NCBI GenBank assembly: GCA_025200525.1
Contig: CM045768.1
Location: forward strand, 53,061,177-53,125,176
DNA from: Camellia lanceoleosa
Taxonomy: Eukaryota; Streptophyta; Magnoliopsida; Ericales; Theaceae
Direction: 5' to 3'
Length of the DNA stretch: 64,000 nucleotides
In this document: in pieces, positions 11,050-23,203 of the stretch
How positions within the stretch are numbered: position 1 is the first letter of the stretch
Layout of the letters: each line of letters starts with the position of its first letter
Translations under genes and position numbers: made by a program
Notes under the pieces: model-generated
Told to the model about the DNA's origin: nothing
Seen by the model: only the letters and a program-made list of their open reading frames with translations
The model's database searches: none

Positions 11050-12250
11050 CACTAAAACATTTTCTTAGTTTAGTGACATTTGAAAGTGCCACAAAACTAT
11101 TGGTTTAATGATATTTTTTAGTCTTGTGGCATTTTGAACAAGTGCAATTTATATCCATGCCACGGTAGATACTTGCAAGTATCACTATACCATCATGACT
11201 AAAAACTTTCAATGAGATTTTGATATCATGGTAGATATTATTTGTGGCACTATCAAGCGCCATTAAAAAACAGTTAGTTATAGTTATAAGTGTCATTACA
11301 CCATTAAAACAAAAACCTTTCAGTGACACTTTAATGTCATGGTAGGCACTATTCGTGACGCTATCAAGTGCCATTCGTGACGATAATTCGTTGTAGAACA
11401 ATTTGATCCGCTTTTGCGGAGACTCGAACCGCCAACCTCCCGCATCATAAACCTTATACACCACATTCTTCCCACTACACCTCTATAGCACCACATGATT
11501 ATATATATAACATATATTATTTATATAGTACATACATCCATATTAATATAAAAGTATATGTATAAACATAATTATTTTATTGAACATAATTTATGTAAAA
11601 TAAACTATTTACTAGTAAAATAAAAAAAGATCATTTTTGGAGACTAAAAATATTTTTTAGTCACCAATTCTATACTTTTGGCTACTAATTGTTTTTAGTT
11701 GCTAAAAAACTTAACTTTTGCCGACAAAAATCGGTTTTGGTCGCCGAAGATGCACTTTCAACTACTAAAATTTTGATCGCCAAAAAATTTAATTCTCGCC
11801 TTAAGATTTTAGTTCACCAGTGCTAAAAAATGCTATTACTACTAAAGTTTTAGTGGCATCTGTTGGTAAATGTCAGAACATAATTTTTTGTGTCATTATT
11901 TTATAAAATGCCATAAAATTGATGTGATATTTCTTTATTGAAATGTTACTAGAGCTTTATGTGTTTGTGGTTCTGTGATATTTTTCTAAAACATTTAATG
12001 CAAATTTTTATTTTTGTGGCATCTTCTAAAAATATGCCACTAGTGTAGTGTCACTAAAGTGTAAATTTATTGTAGTGACATTTTTGTTGTAATGAAGTGA
12101 CACTTTTTTCAATTGAAATGCCACTAGAGCCTTGTATGTTTATGGCTCTATGACATTTTTTTAAAAAATGCCAACAAATATTCTTTTTGTGATATTTTTT
12201 AAGAACATGCCACTAATATGGTGTCACTAAAATGTATTTTTATTGTAGTG
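11050..12250. mobile_element. 1.2-kb CACTA-like non-autonomous element, copy 1
   Basis: It starts CACTAAAACATTTTC and its minus-strand right end reads CACTACAATAAAAATAC. It is flanked by a 3-bp duplication TTT (11047-11049, 12251-12253), the CACTA superfamily signature. A sibling array unit (about 8890) reads across the site without it. The inside has many short motifs of the type 'gtgacattt', 'gccacta', 'ttagtggcat' in both directions. A 119-codon minus-strand frame at 11105-11464 is conserved in copy 2 but resembles no protein. Confidence 0.7.
11405..11486 (-). other. tRNA-like (SINE-type) sequence inside the CACTA-like element
   Basis: On the minus strand GGTGTAGTGGGAAG resembles an RNA polymerase III box A, and GGTTCGAGTCTCC, about 45 bases further, matches the box B consensus GGTTCGANNCC. 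A downstream GCAAAAGCGG follows. It is not a functional tRNA: no complete cloverleaf or acceptor stem is evident. It could be a tRNA-derived SINE fragment. The same block is at 15469-15550 in copy 2. Confidence 0.4.
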
Positions 12251-12778
12251 TTTGTAATGTAATTAATGAAGTGATTAATAATAATATTATAATTAATATT
12301 AATATACTAATTGATATATCTAAAACTACACTTACAAAAAGTCGCATCATTACCGCTTTGTTTTATGAAATGACAACATTTGCAATGAGGAGTCTAAGAC
12401 CAAACCAAACCAAAAATTCATAAATAATTTAAAAATTTTGACTTAATAGCATAATATCTTAGAAAAGTTCTTTTCTAAAATTCAATATTAGTAGGTGTGT
12501 GGAAAAAAAAATTTATTACGTGGTAATGGTGATTATAGAAATATAGATGGAACTAAGAAAAGATTATGGGGGTCATGACCCCTTATTTCTGTAAAAATTC
12601 TATTTATCATTAACATTTTTAAAATATATATCTTATTTTATAAATAAAATAGCTCATCTCAGTATAAAAAATATGTATTACATTCTACTATCATCTTACA
12701 TTTTTTTTTTTTATTATTTTCTATTTAATTTTTTTTTTATTATCCTATTGGAGATTCCTTCTATAGTATTTGAATTTT

Positions 12779-13124
12779 GAATAAAGGTTGGGAGCTCGAA
12801 TGAGCTCCCCCCCGAATCCCGAGAGAGAGAGAGAGAGAGAGAGAGGTCAAGGCGCCTGCCGTCTCGGCACTCAGCTTCGTCGTCGGCGTCGCCTCCGCCC
12901 CGCCTCCGGCAGCTCCTCCTCCGCCTCCAGCCCTAGTTTGTTGGCCCCCTCTCCCTCCCCCTCCTCTCCTTCTCTTCCTCCCCTACCCCTCCTCCTCCCC
13001 CTCCCCTTCTCTTCTTCCTCCCCTGTTTCTCTGCGTCTGAAATGGAAAAAAAAAAAAAAAAATACGAAACGACGTCGTTTCGGGGGATTCGGGGAAAAGG
13101 AATTCGAGCTACCAATCAAAACTG
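12779..13124. mobile_element. 346-bp GC-rich Mutator-type (Pack-MULE-like) element
   Basis: It is bounded by a perfect 9-bp duplication TTGAATTTT (12770-12778, 13125-13133) and is absent from the matching point of duplication unit 2 (about 16836), so insertion is certain. The ends share TTGGNAGCTCGAAT in inverted order (left GTTGGGAGCTCGAAT, minus-strand right ATTGGTAGCTCGAAT). The inside has a GA tract, a CTCC-rich segment, an A-run and the palindrome AAACGACGTCGTTT, and resembles a GC-rich plant gene leader. Low-complexity open frames on both strands are not credible genes. A related element lies at 38173-38614. Confidence 0.7.
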
Positions 13125-13893
13125 TTGAATTTTTTTTGTGTATACATAATTTATATATCATATAATATATAATAAAAAAAATTTATTTGCCTTTGACCCT
13201 TCCGATATGAACATACCGGGAGGTGATCCTGTAAACACGAAAATAAGAAACTTTCAACTGGAGTAGTTAGCCGGAGGTATCTCTAATGCTTAATTAAACA
13301 AAATACTTGAGCTCTCTATAAAAATTGCAAGTTAAAATGTTGGTTGTTGTGTATTTGATTTGATGAGTTCTTTGTTTACCTATAAGTGAGTGTGTTACTG
13401 TTGACAGATTTTAAGCACTATTTGCCCTTTTGTCCACTTTAATTGGGATCATGTCCCAAGTTCGCACTATTCCAGGTAAAGATAAGCATTGTCCCACTTT
13501 AAAATCACGGAAGAATAAAAAAAAATCAAAAAATTATAAAAAGACAAAAATTATAGAAAGATAAAAAAAATTGTCATTCCAAAATTAAAAAAGTCAAAAA
13601 ATCTAAATAAGAAAATCAAACAATCAAAAAAGTCTCAGGTTAAAAAAATTAAAAAAAATTAAAAAACTAACTAAAAAAGTCACTGCTAAATGATCCCCAA
13701 GTGGACCCAATTTACACTGTTCGGGCTAGGTTATTTGCCCAAGGATCCTTTGTTCTAAAAAATTTCTGTCTCTTATCCTAAATCACTCACAACTATTCAA
13801 TATGTCTTGAAATTTATAAATCTTAAAATTCTCGTATCATCTAATTTTTAAAGTAAAAAAGAAAAAAAATGAAATTTGTGAATCTTAAATTTG

Positions 13894-14209
13894 TGTTTTG
13901 TTTGTTTGTTTATTTGTTTATTTGTTTGTTTGTTTTTTTTTTTGTTGAAGTTTTCAATTTTTTTTAATTAAAAAATCATAATAATAATTAAGCATTTTAG
14001 CCATTAATGAAATAAATTTTATATTAATTGATACTAATTAAAAATTTTAATATTAATTGATGCTAATTAATCCATTAATTGACACTAATTAATTTATAAA
14101 GAAAAAAATGAAATAATTATACTAAAAATGAAATATCACTAAAAAAAATGATATAAATTGAAAAAAATGAAAGGATTTGTCAAATGAATAAATGAATTAA
14201 TAAAAATGA

Positions 14210-14257
<48 letters not shown>

Positions 14258-14298
14258 TGATGGACAAATTGCTACTAATTTTAATAATTGATGAACAA

Positions 14299-14346
<48 letters not shown>

Positions 14347-17300
14347 TAATAATTGATACTAATTTTAATAATTGATGAGCAATTGATAATTTTTATACTA
14401 AAATCACAATTAATAATAATAAAGAAAAGAAATACAAATATAAGTAATTAAAATGAATATATGAAAATAATTTGTAATGAAATCACAATATTAATATAAA
14501 TTAGAACATGAATATTAATTTTAATGAATTAATAAATTAAAAAAAATTAACAAAGAAAGAAGAGAAGAAAAAAATTTAAAAAAGAAAAGAAAAGAAAAGA
14601 AAATGAAAAAGAAAAAGAAAAAGAAAAAAAATGTATTATAAATGAAATCACAAATTTTATATCTTATAAGGGCAAAAATGACAATTATACAACAAAAAAC
14701 TATTTTACAGTTTATTTACTAAATACTACTGTGCTGCTTAAATCCATAATCCCACAGCTGCACCAAATAGGTTACCAGCTTATGTTCACAATTGTAAGTT
14801 ATAATCTGTTAAACTATAATCTATAATCATTTTTTCACAGGTCTACCAAACGAGGCCAATGTCATAGAAAACTGATTTCACTCTTTTTCTAAAACTCAAT
14901 ATTAATAGGTATGTGGGAAAACAAAAAATACTACGTGATAAAGATGATTATAGAAACATAGATAGAAATAGGAAAAGATTACGAGGGGTCATGTCCCCTT
15001 ATAAATCGTAATAGTAAAACATGTTAAAATGATTATAAAAAGAATAATACTATATGTATTAATTAGTGTACTAATTGTTGATGTGACATAATTTAAGAAG
15101 TTTTTAGATATTTCACTACAACATTTTCTTAGTTTAGTGACATTTGAAAGTGCCACAAAACTATTGGTTTAATGACATTTTTTAGTCTTGTGGCATTTTG
15201 AATAAGTGCCATTTGTATCTGTGTCATGGCAGATACTTGCAAGTACCACTATACCATCATGACTAAAAACTTTCAATGACATTTTGATGTCATAGTAGAT
15301 ATTATTTGTGGCACTATCAAGCGCCATTAAAAAACAGTTAGTGATAGTTATAAGTGTCATTACACCATCAAAACTAAAACCTTTCAGTGACACTCTAATG
15401 TCATGGTAGACACTATTCGTGACGCTATCAAGTGCCATTCGTGACGATAATTCGTTGTAAAATAATTTAATCCGCTTTTGCGGAGACTCGAACCGCCAAC
15501 CTCCCATACCATAAACCTTATACACCACACTCTTTCCACTACACCTCTATAGCACCACATGATTATATATACAACATATATTATTTATATAGTACATACA
15601 TCCATATTAATATAAAAGTATATGTATAAACATAATTATTTTATTGAACATAATTTATGTAAAATAAACTATTTACTAGCAAAATAAAAAAAGATCACTT
15701 TTGGCGACAAAATATTTTTTAGTCACAAATTCTATACTTTTGGCTACTAATTATTTTTTAGTTGCTAAAAAACTTAACTTTTACCGACCAAAATCGGATT
15801 TAGTCGCCGAAGATGCACTTTCAGTTACCAAAATTTTGATCGCCAAGAAATTTAATTCTCACTTTAGGATTTTAATTTACCCGTGCTAAAAAATGCCATT
15901 ACTACTAAAGTTTAGTGGTATCTGTTGGTAAATGTTAGAATATAATTTTTTGTGTCATTATTTTATAAAATACCATAAAATTTATGTGACATTTCTTTAC
16001 TGAAATGCCACTAAAGCCTTATATGTTTTTGGTTCTGTGGCATTTTTCTAAAACATTTAATGCCAATTTTTATTTTTGTGGCATCTTCTAAAAACATGCC
16101 ACTAGTGTAGTGTCACTAAAGTGTAAATTTATTGTAGTGACATTTTTGTTGTTATGAAGTGACACTTTTTTTAATTGAAATGCCACTAAAGCCTTGTATG
16201 TTTGTAGCTCTATGATATTTTTTTAAAAAATGCCACAAAATATTCTTTTTGTGACATTTTTTAAGAACATGCCACTAGTATGGTGTCACTAAAATGTGTT
16301 TTTGTTGTAATGCTTGTAATGTGATTAATGAAGGTGGTTAATAATAATATTATAACTAATATTAATACATTAATTAATATACTAATTGATATATGTAACA
16401 CCACACTACAAAAAGTCGCATCATTACTGCTTTGTTTTATGGAAATGACAACATTTGCAATGAGGAGTCCAAGACCAAACCAAACCAAAAATTCATAAAT
16501 AATTTAAAAAATTTGACTTAATAGCATAATATCTTAGAAAAGTTCTTTTCTAAAATTCAATATTAGTAGGTGTGTGGAAAAAAAAAATTATTACGTGGTA
16601 ATGGTGATTATAGAAATATGGATGGAACTAGGAAAAGATTATGGGGGTCATGACTCTTTATTTCTGTAAAAATTCTATTTACCATTAACATTTTTAAAAT
16701 ATATATCTTATTTTATAAATAAAATAGCTCCTCTCAGTATAAAAAATATGTATTACATTCTTTTATCATCTTACATTTTTTTTTTCTATTCAAATTTTTT
16801 TTTATTATCCAATTGGAGATTACTTCTATAGTATTTTAATTTTTTTTATGTGTATACATAATTTATATATCATATAATATATAGTAAAAAAAATTTATTT
16901 GCCTTTGACCCTTCCGATATGAACATACCAGGAGGTGATCCAGTAAACACGAAAATAAGAAACTTTCAACTGGAGTGGTTAGCCGGAGGTATCTCTAATG
17001 CTTAATTTAACAAAATACTTGAACTCTCTATAAAAATTGCAAGTTAAAATGTTGGTTGTTGTGTATTTGATTTGATGAGTTCTTTGTTTACCTATAAGTG
17101 AGTGTGTTACTGTTGACAGATTTTAAGCACTATTTTCCCTTTTGTCCACTTTAATTGGGATCATTCCCAAGTTTGCACTATTCCAGGTAAAGATAAGCAT
17201 TGTCCCACTTTAAGTGCTCGTTTGGTTTTTACTCTAGGGAAAAAAATCACGGAAGAATAAAAAAAAAAAATCAAAAAATTATAAAAAGACAAAAATTATA

Positions 17301-17591
17301 GAAAGATAAAAAAAAATTGCCATTCCAAAACTAAAAAGCCAAAAAATCTAAATAAGAAAATCAAATAATCAAAAAAGTTTCAAGTTAAAATAATCAAAAA
17401 AATTAAAAAACTAACTAAAAAAGTCACTGCTAAATGATCCTTAAGTGGTCCCAGTTTACTCACTGTTCGAGCTAGGTTATTCGCCCAAGGATCCTTTGTT
17501 CTTAAAATTTTTTGTCTCCTATCCTAAATCACTTACAATTATTTAATATGTTTTGAGATATGTAAATCTTAAAATTCTCATATCATCTAAT
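13894..17591. repeat. Unit 2 of the ~4-kb tandem segmental duplication
   Basis: A direct repeat of 9812-13845 starting in the same TTTG tract. Contents in order: the right part of the GGCCCATTTGG transposon (13894-14860), partial array units, the second CACTA-like element (15114-16312), AT-rich DNA including 'ccttccgatatgaacatacc' (about 16910), and an A-rich MITE-like block (17215-17445). Identity is high but not perfect, with scattered substitutions and different (AAT)n lengths (14204-14258, 14300-14347). No gene. Confidence 0.85.
15114..16312. mobile_element. 1.2-kb CACTA-like non-autonomous element, copy 2
   Basis: It starts CACTACAACATTTTC and ends, on the minus strand, CATTACAACAAAAACAC. 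The left flank is TTT and the right flank CTT, so the 3-bp duplication has one change. It is the duplicated copy of 11050-12250 and retains the better left terminus. It includes the tRNA-like block at 15469-15550. Non-coding. Confidence 0.7.
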
Positions 17592-20500
17592 AGTTATGAA
17601 TAATTTGAAACAAGGGAAAAGAATTTTTAAAAATAGAAGATCATTGTTGAGGTTGTCTGATCTAGTATGGAGGTTGATTGTCTGGTTGATAACTCTGTTC
17701 AGAGAGTCGTCGCGTATCCTATTAGGTCATCGTGCTAATAGCTTGATTCTACAGCGTGACAACTCGAATTATCTCTCCAACAGATAAATTATTATTTTTG
17801 TCTTGATACAACCTACTGAATTTAAAAGAGTAAAGTATAAGTAGGCAAATGTCACTGTGCCCACACCAATAATGTACCAAGACCCTCTAAGAGTTTATCT
17901 CACATAAGTTAAAATGAATTTTTTTAGTTAAAATAGTTAAAAAAAATAAAATATATTTTTTAATTTAATAAAATAAAATATCATATTTAAATTATAATTA
18001 TTTTAATTTTTCTCTCACAAAAGTTAAAAAAATTAAAAAATCTATTCCAAATAAAATTTTTAAATTCTAAATTAAAATAGTTAAAAAGTCAATCGTAAAC
18101 TAATCTTAAATGATGAGATAAAATTGTAGATCATCAATAAACAAAAATATATGCACAGTGCAGGCAATGAATATTCTACCCTATCAGTTTCTCATTATCA
18201 CTGTCAACAGTGTGAAACTTCAATTAATGTCTCCAAAAATTCAACTATATGACCTTTTCTCTTCCCATCAGTTGGACCATTCATCATTTCATTGTTGTCA
18301 ATACGCACATGCAAATTAATTGAAAGTGATTTCTTCATCAGGACCAACATGACATACGTAACCTTAACAATAGTTTAATGTTTTAGGTTTTCGTACGAGT
18401 AATTTTTTGCCAGCACAACACATTAACTGTGCCAATTCAAAATTATAAATGAATTGAGTTGAAAGGAGTATAATATTATTTAAACTTTAGTTACTTGATT
18501 TATTTTACAGAGTCCTTTGAGCATGCCTAATAATAAAGACTTTATATTTATAAGTTTTGAAAAATAAAAATAATAATGATTAAATTACGGAACACTTTGA
18601 ATGCTCGACGACGATGTTCTGGACCTACGTGTAATTTCTTCGTTTTGGGACCCACTGGTTCCATCTCCTCCATGGGTGGTTCAAGGGGTTCTTTGAAGTG
18701 GTTATATGCTTCGCCACCTAAAGATGTTTCAATCATTGACCCACCCATACATAGCCACCGAAGGTTTGTTTTTGAAAAAAGGTCATATCTGGGTTCGGCT
18801 ACATTTGAGCAGTTTTCAACAATGCTAGGAATTCAAAAAAATATTTAAAATATTATTTAGAAATGTATATTTATGAATCATAATTATTTTAAGTGTGAAT
18901 CACATTTTACTAATTGATTTTAAATCTACACTATTTATCTCATTTTCAAAATAAAAATAAACATTTTTGAATAGTTTTAGTTTCTTTTGTCACTTTCGGT
19001 GATAATACGTTTTGGGTTAGTATTGCTATATATTTGCTCATTTTAGGGTTGGATTGGCTGTTTTAGCAAAGTTTAAAATATATATATATAAAAAAAAAGT
19101 GCACCACCACTACACATATCATAAACCTCTGACTTTCAATGCACTTTTTGTTTTTATTTATTTTTTATTTTTTATTTTCCTGTTTTTTGTTTTCATTTTT
19201 GTTTTGTTTTGTTTTTGTGTTCGTTTTTGTTTTTGGGTGTCTAGAGCTGTTACCTATTCTGTTGCTAGTCCTTTGAATTGAATAAATTACACATGGTGAT
19301 GCAAATCATATACTCTCCTTCTAGAGTCCCTTTATATATATATATATATATATATATTTCTTACTTTATTTTAAATTTTAACCTATGAACAAATGTTTTA
19401 TTATAATTTGATATTTGTCTAAGGATTTGGTTTATCTCCAATCCTTCATAAGGATAGGATGGTTCAATTCGTGTTTGTGGGTGCACCACTTGACATATTT
19501 TGCTGATCAAGTTTATTAATTAAATTGGTTTGACAGTTGAAATAACATGATCCAAACATATTTGTCAATAAAATAAAATAATTTATTTTTTAAATTATAC
19601 TTCTTATCTATATTTTAAAAATAAATACAATAAAATTATGTGATTATAATTATCAAATCAGACTAATTTTTATAAATATTCTATAAATAATGACTCACAA
19701 ATAAACAATTCAACCCGTAATAAATCTATAAACTCGAATTTCACCTATCCAATAACCCATCATTAAAATAGAACATGTGACACATTGAAGTTACATTAAA
19801 TGGTTTAGTCCAAAAATGAAGCAAAGAGAAGCACACATGACACATTCTATTGTCAAAACTTGTTCTAATTTTTCCAACCAAAACAAATAAATTTTTATAA
19901 AAACTTATTTTACTTTTTTTTCCTATTCTTTTCACTTTAATTTATTTTCTCTTAACAAATACAAGATTTAAACACAATAATAATATCTTATTTGTGCAGA
20001 AAGATGGTGGTGTAAAGTGTGAACATCATAACTATAATTGTGATTTCTCTATCATGATTCCTAATGATCTTTTTGTGTTTTTTTTTAGAGCAAGGCCCAT
20101 ATATAATTACATGGTTTTAAAAACAAAAAAATCATTGAAAAATTACAAAATAACATCTGATGGGCATACGACTTATATAAATAAATTTATAACAAATAAA
20201 AAATTAATGCATAACCACTATGTAATTAAGAGAGATTTTTTAAGATGTTAATCTTTTTTTCCTTCCTTCGATTTACAATATGAGATAGCACTTGCAAGCA
20301 AACATTTTTAATAATGAGGAAAAATTACATATCAGGTGTGCTTTTTAAAAATAATTATTTACACATGGAAAAGTATATGATTTTAATCATAAAAAATTAT
20401 AAACTTTATCATTATTCTGATTTTTTTTTTTTTTTTTTAACTCCTGCACTAATTTATTATTTCTCCTAATAATTATTATGATGTGTGTTGAGAGTGGATG

Positions 20501-20630
20501 ATGGGAGAAACAGTGAGAATGGAATTGAATATACATCTATATTATTATTAAGTGAAGGTCTAAACTGATTTAGTGAAATCTTCTTCTCCTTATGTCACTT
20601 GACAACTTTATACAGAAATGCCTTGGTCCC
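17592..20630. other. Intergenic region without a recognised gene
   Basis: Mostly AT-rich. At 17880-18115 there is a degraded relative of the MITE at 3789-4026. At 18576-18790 a GC-richer stretch is open on both strands (90 and 66 codons) but resembles no known family and shows no codon pattern. A (TA)n run lies at 19332-19358. T-rich low-complexity sequence lies at 19140-19235. Nothing else could be identified. Confidence 0.4.
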
Positions 20631-20757
20631 TCAGTGGGGGTGACTCCCACCACCCCACTGTTTTTTGATTGGTGCAAAGTATTTTTTTTTAGCCTTTCTC
20701 TCACAATCCTAAATGTGGAGGTGGGGGTACTGGAGGTCTTTCCCAGCTGGGGGTCTC
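20631..20757. mobile_element. MITE with C-rich/G-rich ends, copy 3
   Basis: The left CCTTGGTCCCTCAGTGGGGG and the minus-strand right CCTTGCTGGAGACCCCCAGC are imperfect inverted ends. The GATTGG core and overall size match copies at 1446-1580 and 5518-5646. Non-coding. Confidence 0.5.
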
Positions 20758-20759
20758 CA

Positions 20760-23203
20760 GCAAGGTTCCAACTTTATATATGCTAAAACAAAAAAAATTA
20801 TTATTTTTATAAATAAATTTTGAACCCAAGACCTTAAATTTTATTAAAAACATACTTATCACTTAAATAATATATATATTATAATATTAATTTTTTTTAT
20901 TATTTATTTTTATTATTAGTAATCTGAATTGTACGCTTGAGTGACCTGCTAATATATATATATATAATATAATAGTTGACCAAGGTTTGGCATTATACAT
21001 TAAAATCGGACCAGGTTCGTCCCACGTAAGGATTATATATATCCCTGTGATCTGCTGATAATATTTTATTGAGAGAATTCAATTCAATACTATATTATTA
21101 TTGACTTTTTCACTGGAAAAATCAACCATTTGTGATAGGAGGATATAATATTTTAGCCTTCCCACAAATCATATGATTGGGGGATTTGGGAAATACATCG
21201 TCATATTCCCAAATTAACAAATGAACTTGCTTTTAATTTAAATTAATTAATTTGCCACCTAAAAAGAAGTGTAAGAATCGTAAGATTGCTTTTGGGAGTG
21301 GACATCAATGATGACTATAACTTACTCAACAAGAAAAACCAACTTCCTGGAAGTTTACATATCAAATCTGATATCTTGAATATTCAAGAAATAGTTCTAG
21401 TGTTAAGGATAAAGCATCAAAGAAGGTAATTAAAAAAAAAAAGATAAATTACAAATACATCTTTTGATATTTATTTAAATTATCAATTATTTTTTATAGT
21501 TTTAAAAATTACAACATGCCCCCTAAGGTTTCTAAATTCATAACAAGTAGGTTTTTTTTATTAATAAATTATCAAATTAATTAATAGTTTTTAATGATGT
21601 TAAAATTTTATTTCAATTAATAATTTAGATAATTTTATTATTGTATAGGCGAACAGATAGAAAATTCATTTTTTTTTAGTTAATTCTGTTAAATAAAAAT
21701 TTTTGACAAGGACATATTTGTAATTTTTCAAACTACATGGAATAATTCATATTTTAAGCAAATCTCAAGAGATGTACTTATAATTTATCCAAAAAAAAAG
21801 AAAAGAAAAGACATAAAACTATTGCAAAAATAATGTACAATTCAATTACATAGCATGGATATGGATAAACAAAAATAATAATGCAAAATTATTAGTAAAT
21901 AGCAAGGGTATGAAACTTAAATTTGGACTGAAACTCAAATTTCAAGACATAAAAGACAAAAAAAAAAAAAAATTCAAAAATCAATTTTATGCTTATAATT
22001 AAAAAAAAAAAAAATTATTAACATTTATTAAAAAAATTGATTCTCCCCGAGAAACTACATTCTTACTTCTTTAGGAAGTTAGCTAAAAAAAAAATCGTTA
22101 ATTGATTAAAATTAAACTTACAAAAAAATCAATCATAAAAAAAATTAATAATTTGTTTGGTACATTCTTACTTCTCCGACTGGTATTATTACATTTTAAC
22201 ACAAGTATGTTTGGTAACTTTGTTAGTTTTATTTATTTATTTTATGTAAAATAACCAATTTAGCCATGAATAAAAGTCCGATGATGGAATAAGAAAGATG
22301 GGTAAGGGCAAAACACAAAAACACAAAAATCACAAAAATGTTGGACGTGGTTGTCTCATAGACTTTTTTTTTGATAGGAAATAAGCCATTTAGGCACAGT
22401 TTGATTAGGATAAAAATAGTAGAAAGTGAAGAACATGATTTTTTTTTTTTTTTTTTTTTTGAGTTTTTTTTTTTGTAATGTAAGTGGTGGAATTTACAAA
22501 AAAAAGGTAATTTTTTTGTACAACTCATACTAGCATATGGTAAGTTTCTAGTTTCTAGCAAAAACACAAAAAAGCTTAAATTTGTTATGAAAATAATTAC
22601 TTATAATTAGAATTCCTATTTTCTTACAAAATTTTCATCCTAATCAATTTCATAAGAGAAAATTTATTTTCTTTTCCTTTTCTTTTCTTTTACTTAACTT
22701 TGTACCATTTCATTTTCTATTAGACTTAGTTTGATTGAAGTGAGTAGAAAGTGAGGGAAAGAGAAGAAAACTAATTTTCTTGTGCAACCTATATATTAGT
22801 ATTGTAACTAATTTTTTATTTCTTGCAAAAAAACACAAGAAAATATAAGAAAAATTAAATGTATGAGTTATTTATAACTAAACTTTTAAATTTTTCTATC
22901 TTTTTCTTTCAAAATTTCATCTTAATCAAATGCTTGCAATAAAATATATTTTATTTTTTATTTCTTTTCTCTCACTCTCACTTTCACTTTCACTTTTTAG
23001 CAAATTTTCTTTCTAATCAAATGGAACCTTATGTATTTATTTCTAATCAAATGGAGCCTTCACTAAAGTGGGTTTTTAATGAAAATTGGGCTGATCAAAT
23101 AAGTTAAGATTTAATGTTCGTTTGAGAGTAGATTTTTGGGTTTTTTTATTGGCTGGTCTTACTTTTTATAGTTATTCCGTTCTTAATCCTGAATATTGAT
23201 GTT
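20760..23203. other. AT-rich intergenic DNA with two AGTTTGATTRG-ended MITEs
   Basis: No gene seen. At 22388-22655 CACAGTTTGATTAGGATAA and a distal ATCCTAATCAATTTC form inverted ends. At 22729-23026 TTAGTTTGATTGAAG pairs with CTAATCAAATGGAACC, and the right end is repeated at 23040-23060 (CTAATCAAATGGAGCC). These look like two adjacent members of one MITE family. Long T and A runs occur at 22439-22480 and 21960-22015. Confidence 0.45.

Larger units (their letters stand above)
7437..12590. repeat. Tandem array of four ~480-bp units, three interrupted by transposons
   Basis: Units begin near 7437, 7930, 8763 and 10936 with 'ttataaatcgtaatagtaaaacatg' type sequence and end with 'aaaggtcatgtcccctt'. 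Each contains landmarks in the same order: 'aaaaagaataat', 'gatattt', 'gcattattactgctttgtctt', 'gacaacatttgcaatgaggagtc', 'aattaatagcataatatcatag', 'attcaatattagtaggtgtg'. Unit 1 is intact. Unit 2 carries 8170-8527, unit 3 carries 9127-10793 and unit 4 carries 11050-12250. Removing these leaves about 440-505 bp per unit. Parts of units 3 and 4 recur inside the downstream duplication (14861-16660). Confidence 0.75.
9812..13845. repeat. Unit 1 of a ~4-kb tandem segmental duplication
   Basis: The sequence from 'gtgttttgtttgtttg' (9812) to 'gtatcatctaat' (13845) is repeated in the same order and orientation at 13894-17591. It includes the right part of the 9127-10793 transposon, part of the tandem array, the CACTA-like element 11050-12250 and unique AT-rich DNA. 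It is longer than unit 2 mainly because of the 346-bp element at 12779-13124. The left edge lies in a TTTG microsatellite inside the transposon. Confidence 0.85.

Noticed and set aside
11105..11464. 119-codon minus-strand frame conserved at 15169-15528
   Set aside because: Conservation is explained by the segmental duplication; the sequence is internal to a non-autonomous CACTA-like element and covers the tRNA-like block.
11405..11486. Functional tRNA gene
   Set aside because: Only box A- and box B-like motifs are present; no acceptor stem or anticodon arm can be drawn.
12788..13165. 125-codon plus-strand and 96-codon minus-strand frames in GC-rich DNA
   Set aside because: They lie in a transposon insertion and reflect GA/CTCC/A-run low complexity on both strands.
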